Of a stretch of 38,731 bases of DNA, positions 16,046 through 24,784 are shown piece by piece (positions within the stretch are counted from its first letter, which is position 1; each line of letters begins with the position of its first letter). A model generated the notes under the pieces. It was not told where the DNA came from. It searched no databases and was given only the letters and a program-made list of their open reading frames with translations. Source of the stretch: Terriglobia bacterium. Its GTDB lineage: Bacteria; Acidobacteriota; Terriglobia; UBA7540. Location: contig JAIQEZ010000033.1 in the NCBI GenBank assembly GCA_020073545.1, positions 1 through 38,731 of the forward strand, in the 5' to 3' direction. Both the position numbers and the translations under genes were made by a program.

Positions 16046-17884
16046 ATGCAAACAAACATGGGGGCCGGACCGTGCGCGCTCACCGGAAAAGAATCCCGGG
16101 CAAGCGCGGCGCGGGGCCGCTCCTCCCGCCGTCCCAAAGTTCTCCTGACGAGTATTTGCCGTCCCATCGGGCCCGCTCACGGAGATGCTCCGAGCGCGGG
16201 CTACGAAGTGCTCCACGGACAGATCACGCGCGCGCAGGGCGTCTTCAGCCCCCGCTCCGTGAATTTCACTTTTGCGTTGGACTACATCGCGGCCAACCTG
16301 GATGCGCCCGCCGTGGTGCTCCAGTACCCGTCGCATCGTGAGTTGGTGCGCGAACTTCGGAAGGGGCCGAACTACGTCGGCGTTTCCTTCAACCTGGTTA
16401 CTTTTCACCGCATGAAGGAAGTGGTGGCGCTGGTGCGCAAGCACGCGCCCCGCGCCAAAGTCGTTCTGGGCGGTTACGGAACGGTTCTGGACGACGCGGC
16501 GCTGGCCCCTTACGGCGACTACATCTGCCGGGAAGAGGGCGTGGCCTACTTCCGGGCGCTGCTTGAGGAGCCCCCGCGGCCCATGCCTTACGATCATCCG
16601 CTCGTGACGCTCAACCTGCGGGTCTTCTCGATTCCCGTAGACCGTACGGGGATGATCTTTGCCGGGCTCGGCTGCCCGAATGGTTGCGACTTCTGCTGCA
16701 CCTCGTATTTCTTCAAGCGCCGCCACATCCGGCTGCTTCCCACCGGCGACGACATCTTTCGAGTCATCGAGCGCTACCTCGAGATCGACCCCCGCATGAG
16801 CCTGGCGATTCTCGACGAAGATTTCCTGCTTGCCAAGGACCGCGCCATCCGCCTGCGCGAGTTGGTCCTGGAGCGGGGCACGCCTCTCTCCATGTTTGCC
16901 TTCGCTTCCGTCAAGGCCTTGAGCCGGTTCACCCCACAGGAACTGCTGGAGACCGGCGTCGACGGGGTCTGGGTGGGTTATGAGGGAAAACGCTCCGGAT
17001 ACGCCAAGCAACAGGGCAAGCCCGTGGAGGAATTGATCCCGGAGTTACGCTCGCACGGCATCACCGTGCTCTCCTCGATGATGCTGGGGTTCGACTATCA
17101 CACTCCAGAGATCATCCGCGAGGAGTTGGCGGAATTTCTGGCGCTCCGGCCGACCTATGCGCAATTCCTCATCTACGGCCCCACGCCGGGCACGCCCTTC
17201 TTCGAGCGCGTGATGAAAGAAGGACGCCTCAACTGCAACCTGCCGGAGGAGTCGGAGCGCTACTACCACGCTTGCGACGGCTTCAGCGCCATGGTGCAGC
17301 ATCCCACCATGACGCCCGGCGAGATTGAGAGTTTGCAGCGCGAGGGCTTTGAGACGGACTTCCGCGTGAATGGACCGTCCATCCTGCGATCCGTGGAAGT
17401 CTGGTTCCAAGGCTGGAAGCGATACCGCAATTCCAGCTCAGCCTATCTGCGCGCCAAAGCCGAGCGCTGGGCGGAGGAGATTCGGCGCGCCTACCCGCTT
17501 TTCCGCGTGGCGGAACGCTCCGGCCCGACCCCGGAAGCCGCGGCGCGTCTCGAAACGGAGATTCGAACGTTGCTCGGTCCACCGCGCCTTGGCCCGCGTG
17601 TGCTTTCGTGGCTGGCGCCCGCGGCTGCCGCCTGGACACGCTTCACCCTGCGCCACGACTTTTTTCAACATCCCAAGCTAGTCCGCCGCGCCTACCGCAC
17701 CACTCCCTGGGCCCTGCGTCCCGGGGAGCTTGGTTCGCTGCGCGTGAGCGTGGAGCGGGCACTGCGCAGCACGCTGGTCAAAATCGAAGGAGCCCTGGAC
17801 CGAGCAAGCGCCGAGCGCCTGGCCGCCGGCATCGTCGCCCATCTGCACGGGAACGATGCGCACGTCAAGGTGGTGGTGGCATAG
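16046..17884 (+). CDS. B12-binding-type radical SAM protein
   Basis: Radical SAM enzyme of 612 residues. The N-terminal region (about 30-180) has the Rossmann-like layout of a cobalamin-binding domain (PKVLLTSICRPIGPAHGDAP; ARAKVVLGGYGTVLDDAAL-like), but the cobalamin-ligating DxHxxG motif is not evident. The radical SAM barrel starts near 200, with the cluster motif CPNGCDFC (Cys210, Cys214, Cys217). Later segments include LAILDEDFLLAKDRA, GVDGVWVGYEGKRSGYAKQQ and LMLGFDYHTPEI-like strands. After residue 430 comes an extended helical C-terminal region with a basic stretch, not typical of small methylthiotransferases. The substrate could be a lipid, hopanoid or tetrapyrrole; it cannot be named. 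It is divergent from nuoB across 245 bases. Confidence 0.85.
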   Translation: MQTNMGAGPCALTGKESRASAARGRSSRRPKVLLTSICRPIGPAHGDAPSAGYEVLHGQITRAQGVFSPRSVNFTFALDYIAANLDAPAVVLQYPSHRELVRELRKGPNYVGVSFNLVTFHRMKEVVALVRKHAPRAKVVLGGYGTVLDDAALAPYGDYICREEGVAYFRALLEEPPRPMPYDHPLVTLNLRVFSIPVDRTGMIFAGLGCPNGCDFCCTSYFFKRRHIRLLPTGDDIFRVIERYLEIDPRMSLAILDEDFLLAKDRAIRLRELVLERGTPLSMFAFASVKALSRFTPQELLETGVDGVWVGYEGKRSGYAKQQGKPVEELIPELRSHGITVLSSMMLGFDYHTPEIIREELAEFLALRPTYAQFLIYGPTPGTPFFERVMKEGRLNCNLPEESERYYHACDGFSAMVQHPTMTPGEIESLQREGFETDFRVNGPSILRSVEVWFQGWKRYRNSSSAYLRAKAERWAEEIRRAYPLFRVAERSGPTPEAAARLETEIRTLLGPPRLGPRVLSWLAPAAAAWTRFTLRHDFFQHPKLVRRAYRTTPWALRPGELGSLRVSVERALRSTLVKIEGALDRASAERLAAGIVAHLHGNDAHVKVVVA

Positions 17885-18042
17885 GGGACACACGCCGAGC
17901 CGCGGGATTTGCGGCTTCTCGCTCAGGAACTCGCGCCGCTGCGCCATCGCATTTCGATCTTGGTTCCATCCGCTCCGGAAAGTTGGACTTACTTCAAAAG
18001 CGTGTGAAGCGGCCTCTCCCGCCGAACGCCACGCCCCCGTGC

Positions 18043-18193
18043 TGTCATCCTGAGGAGGCCGCCCGTCTGTCAGGTGGACGACGAAGGATCCCGGTAGTTC
18101 ACGCGCCGTCAGCGCTCCACACCTGGGGCTGCGGTGAGCGGCAGCAGAACAACTGCGGGGATTCTTCGCCCGCACCGCGGGCTCAGAATGACA
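18043..18193. repeat. dispersed palindromic element, copy C
   Basis: Starts TGTCATCCTGAG (18043-18054) and ends CTCAGAATGACA (18182-18193). The 12-base ends are those of copy A apart from one change. The interior has CGAAGGATC and GGGGATTCTTCGCC pieces like those in copy A but is longer, 151 against 101 bases. Confidence 0.72.
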
Positions 18194-18228
18194 GGTTGGC
18201 CGGGTTGTTCCGCACACCAAGCGGGCGC

Positions 18229-18302
18229 GTAGGGGTAGGGCTTGCCCTACCCTCTTTCCGGCCCAGGCCGCTTCGAAAGGGTACGGCAAGCCGTACCCCT
18301 AC
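18229..18302. repeat. GTAGGGGTA palindromic element with compensatory changes
   Basis: The left unit (18229-18252) and the reverse complement of the right unit (18279-18302) agree over 24 bases except at two positions. Left reads GTAGGGGTAGGGCTTGCC then CTACCC; right reads GTAGGGGTACGGCTTGCC then GTACCC. The two differences are a G-C to C-G swap that keeps the small inner hairpin paired. The element therefore contains two nested hairpins and a long outer pairing. Confidence 0.72.
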
Positions 18303-18345
18303 GTCGCCCAGACCGCGTTGAACTGGCTGCTGCAGGGACGCCTCG

Positions 18346-19146
18346 CTAGACTTTGGAGTGAACGACGCGGACGGAAGGCATGCCGTCGGGCTCATCCACG
18401 AGCTCGATATCCTGGAAAATGTTCGGGGCTTCTTTCTTGAAAACGCGGCAGACCTCGATGGCCAGCAGACGAATCTCCGTATCGGCATGAGGGCTGCCGC
18501 GCAGTTCGAGGAAGTGGCGCCAGGCGCGGGAGTTTCCGGTAACGAAAATCTTGGTTTCGGTGGCGTTGGGAAGGATGGAGCGGGCCGCTTGGCGCGCCCA
18601 CTTGCGACGGTCGCGCGGGGCCATCTCCGGATGCTTCTGCTGCACGTACTGCGTGGTGACTTCCGCCAACTCCGCGTAGGTCTTGCGGATCCACTCGATG
18701 GTCTGCTGCCATTTCTGGCGGAGTTCCGGGTTTTCCTGATAGAGCGGCGGCACCACGTAACGCGCCTCGCTCTCATCCACGTAACGCTGGGAAAGCTGCG
18801 AATAGCCGAACCCGGCGCGGTGACGAACCAGTTCGTGCGTGAGCGCGCGGCTGACCCCGGTAATCAGCAGGCACCACACGGCGTGCTCGAGCACGCTGCC
18901 GTGCTTGGATGAGAGGATGTTCTCCATATACTCGCGATTGCTTTTTCGCCCCTTGCCGAACGACATGTAGCAGGTACGCCCGGCGATTTCGGTCAAGACC
19001 TCAGCCGCCGCGCCGGCATCCGTCGTAAAGGCCAGTCCCTCGTCCTCGAGGAAACGCGCCACCTCTTCGTCAGCGACGAGCTGGCGTCCGACGAGATAGA
19101 CCTTGGGTTTGGTGATGTAGGGATCGATGGGCGGAGTTGTAGCCAT
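18346..19146 (-). CDS. thyX: FAD-dependent thymidylate synthase
   Basis: Flavin-dependent methylation of dUMP to dTMP using methylenetetrahydrofolate and NAD(P)H. The product has 266 residues. Substrate- and flavin-binding residues are recognisable: SVLEHAVWCLLITGVSRALT, HELVRHRAGFGYSQLSQRYV and the C-terminal RAWRHFLELRGSPHADTEIR. The signature RHR (108-110) is followed by eight residues before Ser119, one more than the usual RHRX7S. I think this is a natural subgroup variant, but it should be noted. The start at 19146 is conventional, with no strong ribosome-binding site. No thyA is seen in the window. rpmE lies 93 bases upstream on the same strand. Confidence 0.95.
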   Translation of the reverse strand: MATTPPIDPYITKPKVYLVGRQLVADEEVARFLEDEGLAFTTDAGAAAEVLTEIAGRTCYMSFGKGRKSNREYMENILSSKHGSVLEHAVWCLLITGVSRALTHELVRHRAGFGYSQLSQRYVDESEARYVVPPLYQENPELRQKWQQTIEWIRKTYAELAEVTTQYVQQKHPEMAPRDRRKWARQAARSILPNATETKIFVTGNSRAWRHFLELRGSPHADTEIRLLAIEVCRVFKKEAPNIFQDIELVDEPDGMPSVRVVHSKV

Positions 19147-19239
19147 CAGACTCCAGTCGAGCTGGGGAGTGTAAAGCCTGGGTCTCAGACTTCGAGGCGA
19201 CTGGCAAACCGAACTTGCTGATGCTTGCGCAACCCACCG

Positions 19240-19494
19240 CTACGAGCTGGACGTGGTCTTGGTTGCGGCCGGCGCAGCTTCGGCTTTGTTCACGCCGGCG
19301 TATTTCCGCCGGAACCTCTCCACACGGCCGGCGCTGTCTATGAGCTTTTGCTTGCCCGTAAAGAAAGGATGACACTTGGAACAGATTTCTAGGTGCAGCA
19401 CGTCGTTCTTGTAGGTCGAGCGAGTCTTGAAGGTGTTACCGCACGCGCAAACCACATTAACATCGCGATAGTTGGGGTGAATGCCCGTCTTCAT
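19240..19494 (-). CDS. rpmE: 50S ribosomal protein L31 (zinc-binding form)
   Basis: Ribosomal protein of 84 residues. The start at 19494 ([20 protein letters not shown]) follows AAGGAG with an ideal gap; a longer in-frame start at 19539 lies at the promoter and is rejected. The zinc ligands are present as CAC and CSKC, so this is the C+ form. [20 protein letters not shown] is the standard family end. An Ala/Lys/Thr/Ser-rich tail of about 15 residues follows. A good sigma70-type promoter lies 33 bases upstream (19527-19555). Confidence 0.97.
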   Translation of the reverse strand: MKTGIHPNYRDVNVVCACGNTFKTRSTYKNDVLHLEICSKCHPFFTGKQKLIDSAGRVERFRRKYAGVNKAEAAPAATKTTSSS

Positions 19495-19526
19495 GGAACT
19501 CCTTTTTGGCTTCAGAGCAAATTTCC

Positions 19527-19555
19527 ATTCTAATCGCATGACTCAAAACTTTCAA
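19527..19555 (-). promoter_or_regulatory. sigma70-like promoter of rpmE
   Basis: On the minus strand TTGAAA (19555-19550) is followed by a 17-base spacer and TAGAAT (19532-19527). Each hexamer matches the consensus at five of six positions. The predicted start near 19520 leaves a 26-base leader. Confidence 0.68.
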
Positions 19556-19630
19556 TTAGCTTTGAGGGGCGGGGCCAGCCCGCGTCCTGGAGCGGCACCC
19601 CTAAGTCGAATCGGCCCACTACTCAATGCC

Positions 19631-20338
19631 TCAACCCAGCACTGGGACCACCACGGACCGGACGGCGCGCGAGTCGTCACTCAACAAAAAATGGATGACG
19701 CGCGCCACGTCTCCCGTCTTCACCCACCGGGAGAAGTCTGCCTGCGGCATGGCGTGGCGATTGGCCGCAGTGTCCATGGTTCCTGGCATGACGCAGTGAG
19801 CATGGATGTCATAGTCTTTCAGTTCGTCCCCCAGGATCTCTGTAAGCTGACGCACCGCGCCCTTCGAGATCGCGTAGGCGGCGATGCCAGCGCCGCCGCC
19901 GTTCAGAATCTCCCCACTCGAAATTGTGACGATGCGGCCAAAGTTCTGTTTGATCATCGCCGGCACGACGGCATGCAGCGAGAGGTATACGGTCCCTAGA
20001 TTGAGATCGAACATCCGGTCCCAGCTCTCCTCACTCGTCTCGTGGATCTTCCCGGCAGCGAATCCGCCGGCAATGCAAACTAGGAAGTCGATTCGCCCCC
20101 AGCGTTCGGCAACGTCTGCGACGAAACGCTCCACGGCAGGCGCTTTCGTTAGATCGACCTTCGCGCCCCACAGGCGCTCACGCGCCGAACCGGCACGATT
20201 CTGAAGCGACGCCCAATGTTCCTCAGCCGCGTAGGGCACCGCCACGCGCGCGCCACTTCCCAGCAAGTCAAATGTGACGGCGCTGCCCAGCGCGCCAGAT
20301 CCGCCGGTGACGATGGCGACTCGATTTTGAACATCCAT
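19631..20338 (-). CDS. short-chain dehydrogenase/reductase (SDR)
   Basis: NAD(P)-dependent oxidoreductase with a Rossmann fold, 235 residues. TGGSGALG near residue 11 is the cofactor-binding Gly motif. NNAG is replaced by CIAGG, TISSG carries the catalytic Ser, and YAISK supplies Tyr and Lys. The start at 20338 (MDVQNRVAIVTGG) has GCGAGG 7 bases upstream; an in-frame ATG at 20356 is less well placed. The C-terminus is short (VVPVLG). The substrate is not predictable. It is followed by rpmE, also on the minus strand, 136 bases downstream, and has no recognisable pathway neighbours. Confidence 0.88.
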   Translation of the reverse strand: MDVQNRVAIVTGGSGALGSAVTFDLLGSGARVAVPYAAEEHWASLQNRAGSARERLWGAKVDLTKAPAVERFVADVAERWGRIDFLVCIAGGFAAGKIHETSEESWDRMFDLNLGTVYLSLHAVVPAMIKQNFGRIVTISSGEILNGGGAGIAAYAISKGAVRQLTEILGDELKDYDIHAHCVMPGTMDTAANRHAMPQADFSRWVKTGDVARVIHFLLSDDSRAVRSVVVPVLG

Positions 20339-20688
20339 AAAGACACCTCGCTCCATTCAGTTTCCTGGGAAATGCAATGATATCAGATCGGAGCCGACGG
20401 GGGGTGAGCGGGCGCAGGCCCTGGGTGTGTGCGAGGCAATCTGCAGAAGCGCGGAGCCGTGTGCGGCAGCGCAGCACTCAGCGGTTCCCCCGCAGAGGTT
20501 GCGACCCGCCAGGTCGCAAGACCGATGCGACTGGTCCCCGCTGCGGGAATCCCAAGCAGAATAAGCTGCAGGGTTCCAGAACAACTCTGTGCCAGCCCAA
20601 CGTGGCCGCAACGCCTTGAACGACTCGCGATCCCGATGCTATGCTGCATGCTTCAGGGTGCATTGAATGAAACCTCAGGGAGGCCCCC
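20339..20688. other. intergenic region with one perfect hairpin
   Basis: This 350-base divergent gap lies between the SDR and the aldo/keto reductase. It holds TTGCGACC-CGCCA-GGTCGCAA (20499-20519), an exact 8-bp hairpin without a T-run. I see no gene and no strong promoter, although both flanking genes need one here. Confidence 0.45.
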
Positions 20689-21675
20689 ATGCGTTTCCGC
20701 AAGCTTGGTCACAGTCCCCTCACGGTCTCAGCCCTCGGGCTGGGCTGCATGGGGATGTCCGAATTCTACGGTTCCCGGCACGATGAGGAATCGGTCGCGA
20801 CGATTCATCGCGCCCTGGACCTGGGCATCAATTTCCTGGACACTGCCGACGCTTACGGCCGCGGTGACAACGAGGAACTGGTCGGCCGCGCCCTCAAAGA
20901 CCGCCGCAGTCAGGTCGTCCTAGCGACGAAATTCGGCAACGTGCGCGACGCCGAGGGCCGCTTCGTGGGCATCAATGGCCGCTCTGAATACGTCCGCGAA
21001 GCGTGCGAGGCCAGCCTGCGACGGCTGCAGGTCGAGACCATCGACGTCTACTATCAGCACCGCGTCGATCGCACCGTCCCGATCGAAGAGACTGTGGGCG
21101 CTATGTCGCGACTGGTCGAAGAGGGCAAGGTCCGCTTCCTGGGACTTTCCGAGGCTGCTCCCGCCACGCTTCGCCGCGCCCACCGCACGCACGCGATCAG
21201 TGCCCTGCAAACGGAATACTCACTGTGGACTCGCGACCCCGAGGAGGAGATCCTTCCCCTGTGCCGGGAGCTGGGCATCAGTTTCGTTGCTTACAGCCCG
21301 CTGGGCCGAGGTTTCCTGACGGGGCGCTTCACGCGCTATGAAGACCTGGCTCCTGACGACTGGCGCCGCAAGAATCCGCGTTTTCAGGGCGAGAATTTCG
21401 AGCGCAATCTCGAGCTGGTCCGGCGCGTCGAGCAGCTCGCCGCGGAGAAAGGCTGTCAAGCGTCGCAACTGGCGCTGGCTTGGGTGCTGGCCCAAGGTGA
21501 AGAGATCATCCCGATTCCGGGGACTACACGCCGCGCGCACCTGGAACAAAATCTTGCGGCGCTCGAAATCACCCTGACCGCGCAAGACCTGGCGCGCCTT
21601 AACCAGGTTGCGCCCAAAGGCGTCGCGGCCGGGGACCGTTACCCCGAAGGCGGCATGAAGGTCGTCAACGGGTGA
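20689..21675 (+). CDS. aldo/keto reductase
   Basis: NADPH-dependent carbonyl reductase of the AKR barrel family, 328 residues. The start at 20689 lies behind GGGAGG. The catalytic tetrad is visible: Asp51 (FLDTADAYG), Tyr56, Lys81 (LATKFGN) and His124 (VYYQHRVD). The subgroup signature [13 protein letters not shown] at the N-terminus and [16 protein letters not shown] and [16 protein letters not shown] later resemble the IolS/YghZ-like, AKR13-type enzymes. The substrate is unknown, since such enzymes reduce many aldehydes. No operon partner is evident: the upstream SDR is divergent and the downstream acyl-CoA dehydrogenase is convergent. Confidence 0.93.
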   Translation: MRFRKLGHSPLTVSALGLGCMGMSEFYGSRHDEESVATIHRALDLGINFLDTADAYGRGDNEELVGRALKDRRSQVVLATKFGNVRDAEGRFVGINGRSEYVREACEASLRRLQVETIDVYYQHRVDRTVPIEETVGAMSRLVEEGKVRFLGLSEAAPATLRRAHRTHAISALQTEYSLWTRDPEEEILPLCRELGISFVAYSPLGRGFLTGRFTRYEDLAPDDWRRKNPRFQGENFERNLELVRRVEQLAAEKGCQASQLALAWVLAQGEEIIPIPGTTRRAHLEQNLAALEITLTAQDLARLNQVAPKGVAAGDRYPEGGMKVVNG

Positions 21676-21765
21676 GGGGACCGCCCGATTGTTCATTTCT
21701 CAAAGGGGCGCCCCCCGCCACCCCTGGTCCCCTTCTCGAAGAGGAGGGGAATGGGCCTTTCCGCG

Positions 21766-22935
21766 CTACTTATAGGCCGGCATTCCGGTCACGCGCTCGC
21801 CAATGATCAGCGTGTGGATGTTGTGTGTGCCTTCGTAAGTAAACACCGATTCCAGGTTACACATATGGCGGAAAATGGGGTACTCGTCCGCGACGCCGTT
21901 CGCGCCCAGGATGTCGCGCGCCGCGCGCGCCACGTCGAGCGCTATCTTCACGTTGTTCCGCTTGAGCATAGAGACATGGGCGAAGTCAGCGCGACCTTGG
22001 TCTTTCAAGCGGCCCACCTGCAGCGCCAACAATTGTCCCTTGGTGATTTCCGTAATCATGTCGGCGAATTTCGCCTGGACGAGCTGATGGGTTGCGATAG
22101 GTTTATCGTCAAACTGCTTACGTACCTTGGCGTATTCCAGCGATTCGTTGTAGCACGCCATGGCTGCGCCGAGGGCTCCCCACCCAATACCATAGCGCGC
22201 CTGGGTCAGACAGCTCAGCGGAGCTTTCATTCCCCGCGCCTTGGGCAACACGCTGGACGCCGGCACGCGCACGTCTTGGAGTGAGAGTGTGGAAGTCACC
22301 GACGCCCGCAGCGACCATTTTCCCTTGATGTCCTGGGCCGAATATCCCGGAGTCCCTCGCTCCACCAGGAATCCGCGTACGCCTTCGTCGGTGCGCGCCC
22401 ACACCACCGCCACGTCGGCAATGGTTCCAGAGGTAATCCACGCTTTCTCACCATTCAGAATATAGTTACTGCCATCCTTCACTCCGCGGGCTCGCATGCC
22501 CGCGGGGTTGGAGCCGAAGTCGGGTTCGGTCAATCCGAAGCAACCGATGGCCTTGCCCTGCTGCAAGGCGGGCAGCCAGCGTTTTTTCTGCTCCTCGGAG
22601 CCGTACTCGTTGATAGGGTACATCACGAGCGCCCCTTGAACGCTCACGAAGCTGCGCAAGCCGCTGTCGCCGCGCTCCAGCTCCTGCATGATCAGCCCGT
22701 ACTGCACGTTCGACATGCCCGCGCAGCCGTAGCCTTCCAGGTTGGCGCCGTAGAAACCCAGCTCCGCCATGAGCGGAACCAGGTGCATCGGGAACTTGCC
22801 CGCGCGGTTCCATTCCTCGATGTGCGGAAGTACTTCTTTGTCGACAAACTCGCGTACGGTCTGGCGCACAAGCTTTTCATCGTCCGTGAGCAGGGAATCG
22901 ATCTGCAGGTAGTCAACTCCATAAAAAGCAAACAT
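21766..22935 (-). CDS. acyl-CoA dehydrogenase, glutaryl-CoA dehydrogenase-like
   Basis: FAD-dependent dehydrogenase of 389 residues, the usual length. The start at 22935 (MFAFYGVDYLQIDSLLTDDE) follows GGAGGAGG. A longer in-frame reading to 23142 is rejected because it lacks family features. GLTEPDFGSNPAGM and WITSGTIADVAVVWAR match the flavin and substrate regions. The C-terminal FTYEGTHNIHTLIIGERVTG carries the catalytic Glu of the glutaryl-/short-chain group. LRSFVSVQGALVMYPI matches the segment holding the Arg that binds the distal carboxylate in glutaryl-CoA dehydrogenase. So lysine/tryptophan degradation via glutaryl-CoA is plausible, but a non-decarboxylating or other dicarboxyl-CoA role is possible. 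No pathway neighbours are seen. Confidence 0.9.
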   Translation of the reverse strand: MFAFYGVDYLQIDSLLTDDEKLVRQTVREFVDKEVLPHIEEWNRAGKFPMHLVPLMAELGFYGANLEGYGCAGMSNVQYGLIMQELERGDSGLRSFVSVQGALVMYPINEYGSEEQKKRWLPALQQGKAIGCFGLTEPDFGSNPAGMRARGVKDGSNYILNGEKAWITSGTIADVAVVWARTDEGVRGFLVERGTPGYSAQDIKGKWSLRASVTSTLSLQDVRVPASSVLPKARGMKAPLSCLTQARYGIGWGALGAAMACYNESLEYAKVRKQFDDKPIATHQLVQAKFADMITEITKGQLLALQVGRLKDQGRADFAHVSMLKRNNVKIALDVARAARDILGANGVADEYPIFRHMCNLESVFTYEGTHNIHTLIIGERVTGMPAYK

Positions 22936-23166
22936 GAGGCCTCCTCCAGGTGTCGGCGTCAGGGGCCGGCCACCTTCCCGAACCCCGTACGCATTCTTAC
23001 CAGGGCCCGGTCGATCTGCTCGAGGGATTCGTCGAGGGCTTTCTCCGTCGTACCCACCACGAGGTCGGCAAGCCAGCATTCTAGTGGGCGGCCGGAGGCG
23101 GGTCAAGGAGCCGAACCGTGGGGCGTGTAAGTCACACGGCAAGCGGCCCTTCCGGCGCGCGGGGTT

Positions 23167-23194
23167 TTGGAATCGTGCCGCGCCAGCTTATAAT
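23167..23194 (+). promoter_or_regulatory. promoter of selD
   Basis: TTGGAA (23167-23172), a 16-base spacer and a perfect TATAAT (23189-23194). The predicted start near 23201 leaves only about four bases before the selD ATG, and no Shine-Dalgarno is visible. Confidence 0.6.
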
Positions 23195-23204
23195 CAAATC
23201 CCTT

Positions 23205-24245
23205 ATGGACGAACGCACGCGGCTGACCGCCATGGTCAAGGCAGCGGGTTGAGCGGCCAAGTTGAGTCCAAGTATTTTGGACTCGGTGCTCGCCAAGTTG
23301 CCGAAACAATTCGACCCTAATGTGCTGGTAGGCTTCGACACCTCCGACGACGCGGGAGTGTATCAACTTTCACCCGAGTTGGCGCTGGTCCAGACCGTGG
23401 ATTTCTTCACGCCTATCGTAGACGACCCCTATACGTTCGGCCAGATCGCCGCGGCCAACGCTCTCAGCGATGTGTACGCGATGGGCGGCCGGCCGATTTC
23501 CGCGCTCTCCATTGTGGGGTTTCCGAACACCGGCCGCGATGTCGAGATTCTCGAGAAGATTCTCCAGGGTGGCCTCGCCAAGATGCAGGAAGCAGGCTGC
23601 ACGGTGATTGGCGGCCATTCCATCGGCGACGATGAGATCAAATTCGGCTACGCGGTGACCGGCGTCATCAATCCGCAGCGCGTGCTGAAGAATGTGGGCG
23701 CGCGGCCGGGCGATTACATCATTCTGACCAAGCGCCTCGGCACCGGGGTGATCGGCACGGCACTGAAGAAGAACCGAGCAAATGAGGCATCGGTTGATGC
23801 GGCCATCGAATCCATGTGCACTCTGAATCGCGTGGCCAGCGAAGTGGTCTTGCAGTTTGACGTGCACGCCGCCACCGACATCACCGGCTTCGGGTTGCTG
23901 GGCCACGCGCGCGAAATGGCAGTGGCCAGCAAAGTGAGTTTCGCGATAGACTCTGCGCAGATCGACTTTCTGCCGGAAGCGACCGAATACGCGCGGCGGG
24001 GCTTTCTGCCCGGCGGTTTGAAGCGCAACATAGAATTCCTGGGCGGCTGCGTCGAGTTCGCGAACGGCGTCCGGGAGGAAATCAGGAACCTGCTCTTTGA
24101 CCCGCAGACCTCCGGTGGGTTGTTGCTTTCCATGGCTTCCAAGGACGCCACGCCGCTGCTGGAAGCCTTGCGCGCCAACGGCGTGGGCGGGCAACAGGTT
24201 GGGGAAGTCCTTGAGAAAACTCATCCCCTCATTCAAGTGCGATGA
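23205..24245 (+). CDS. selD: selenide, water dikinase, itself a selenoprotein (Sec16 encoded by UGA)
   Basis: Makes selenophosphate from selenide and ATP for selenocysteine and selenouridine synthesis. The true frame starts at 23205, giving MDERTRLTAMVKAAG, then TGA at 23250-23252, then AAKLSPSILDSVLAKLP. In SelD this position is Cys or Sec, followed by an essential Lys (here Lys19), so the TGA must be read as selenocysteine. A matching SECIS hairpin lies at 23264-23284. A conventional gene caller would start at the downstream TTG (23262) and lose the catalytic residues. With Sec the length is 346 residues. GFDTSDDAGVY, TVDFFTPIVDDPYTFGQIAA, VIGGHSIGDDEIKFGYAVTG and the ADITGFGLLGHA-like segment are family motifs. 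The stop overlaps the next start by four bases (ATGA). Confidence 0.93.
23264..23284 (+). promoter_or_regulatory. bacterial SECIS hairpin in selD
   Basis: GAGTCCAA-GTATT-TTGGACTC forms a perfect 8-bp stem. It starts 11 bases after the UGA (23250-23252), and its five-base loop begins GU, 19 bases after the codon. Stem near the UGA, a G/U-bearing apical loop and a spacing of roughly 16-37 bases are what SelB needs. The hairpin lies inside the coding region, as in all bacterial SECIS elements. Confidence 0.88.
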
Positions 24246-24679
24246 ACGCGCCTCAACAAACTGCGTCGCGATTCGGCTGGGCATGGCTGGCGCTGGCCCT
24301 GGCGCTGGCGTTGCACGTCACCGACGAGGCACTCACGGGATTTCTCAGCGTCTACAATCCCGCGGTCAAAACCCTTCGCGCCCACCTTCTCTTGCCTCTG
24401 CCTACGCTCACGTTCGGCGTATGGCTCGCTGGGCTCGTCCTGGGAATTTGCGTGCTCCTGGCACTCTCGGTACCGGCCTTTCGTGGCGCGCGGGGGATGG
24501 CGCTGCTCGCCTATCCGCTCGGGATTCTGATGTTCGCAAACGGCGTGGTGCACATCACTGGCACGGTCTATATGCGACGCCTGATGCCGGGGGTTTATTC
24601 CGCCCCGCTGCTCCTGGTCACATCCGCGTATCTGTTACTGATGGCGCGAAGGCTCCGGGCGTCGGCGCGGGACAACTGA
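24242..24679 (+). CDS. HXXEE-like small integral membrane protein
   Basis: The 145-residue protein has four predicted membrane segments (around 13-30, 52-78, 83-105 and 118-137). ALHVTDEALTGF in the first and NGVVHITGTVYMRRLMPGVY in the third resemble the His-x-x-Glu-Glu-type motif and the 'H...R.Y.PG' motif of HXXEE domain proteins. The canonical EE is DE here, so the assignment is tentative. The start overlaps the selD stop by four bases (ATGA), which implies translational coupling. A functional link to selenium metabolism is only suggested by position. Confidence 0.6.
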   Translation: MNAPQQTASRFGWAWLALALALALHVTDEALTGFLSVYNPAVKTLRAHLLLPLPTLTFGVWLAGLVLGICVLLALSVPAFRGARGMALLAYPLGILMFANGVVHITGTVYMRRLMPGVYSAPLLLVTSAYLLLMARRLRASARDN

Positions 24680-24784
24680 AAGGTCATTCCGCGCCATCTC
24701 CGCCGCCCCGCGGGCAGAAGCCGGAGCGCGCACAGTTCAAACCTGCGTTGCGCGTTTCGCTGAACACGGGTTAAGATTGCCGCG

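Larger units (their letters stand above)
17885..18345. other. repeat-filled intergenic region between convergent genes
   Basis: This 461-base gap lies between the radical SAM gene and the 3' end of thyX. It carries two separate palindromic elements (18043-18193 and 18229-18302), and no gene is seen. Its position between two convergent 3' ends is a neutral landing site. Confidence 0.6.

Noticed and set aside
15704-17011. 435-codon minus-strand reading opposite the radical SAM gene
   Set aside because: It runs antisense across the radical SAM gene, then the nuoB start region, and has no domain.
23262-24245. selD starting at the TTG codon after the UGA
   Set aside because: It would remove the catalytic Sec/Cys and Lys, and no ribosome-binding site supports it.
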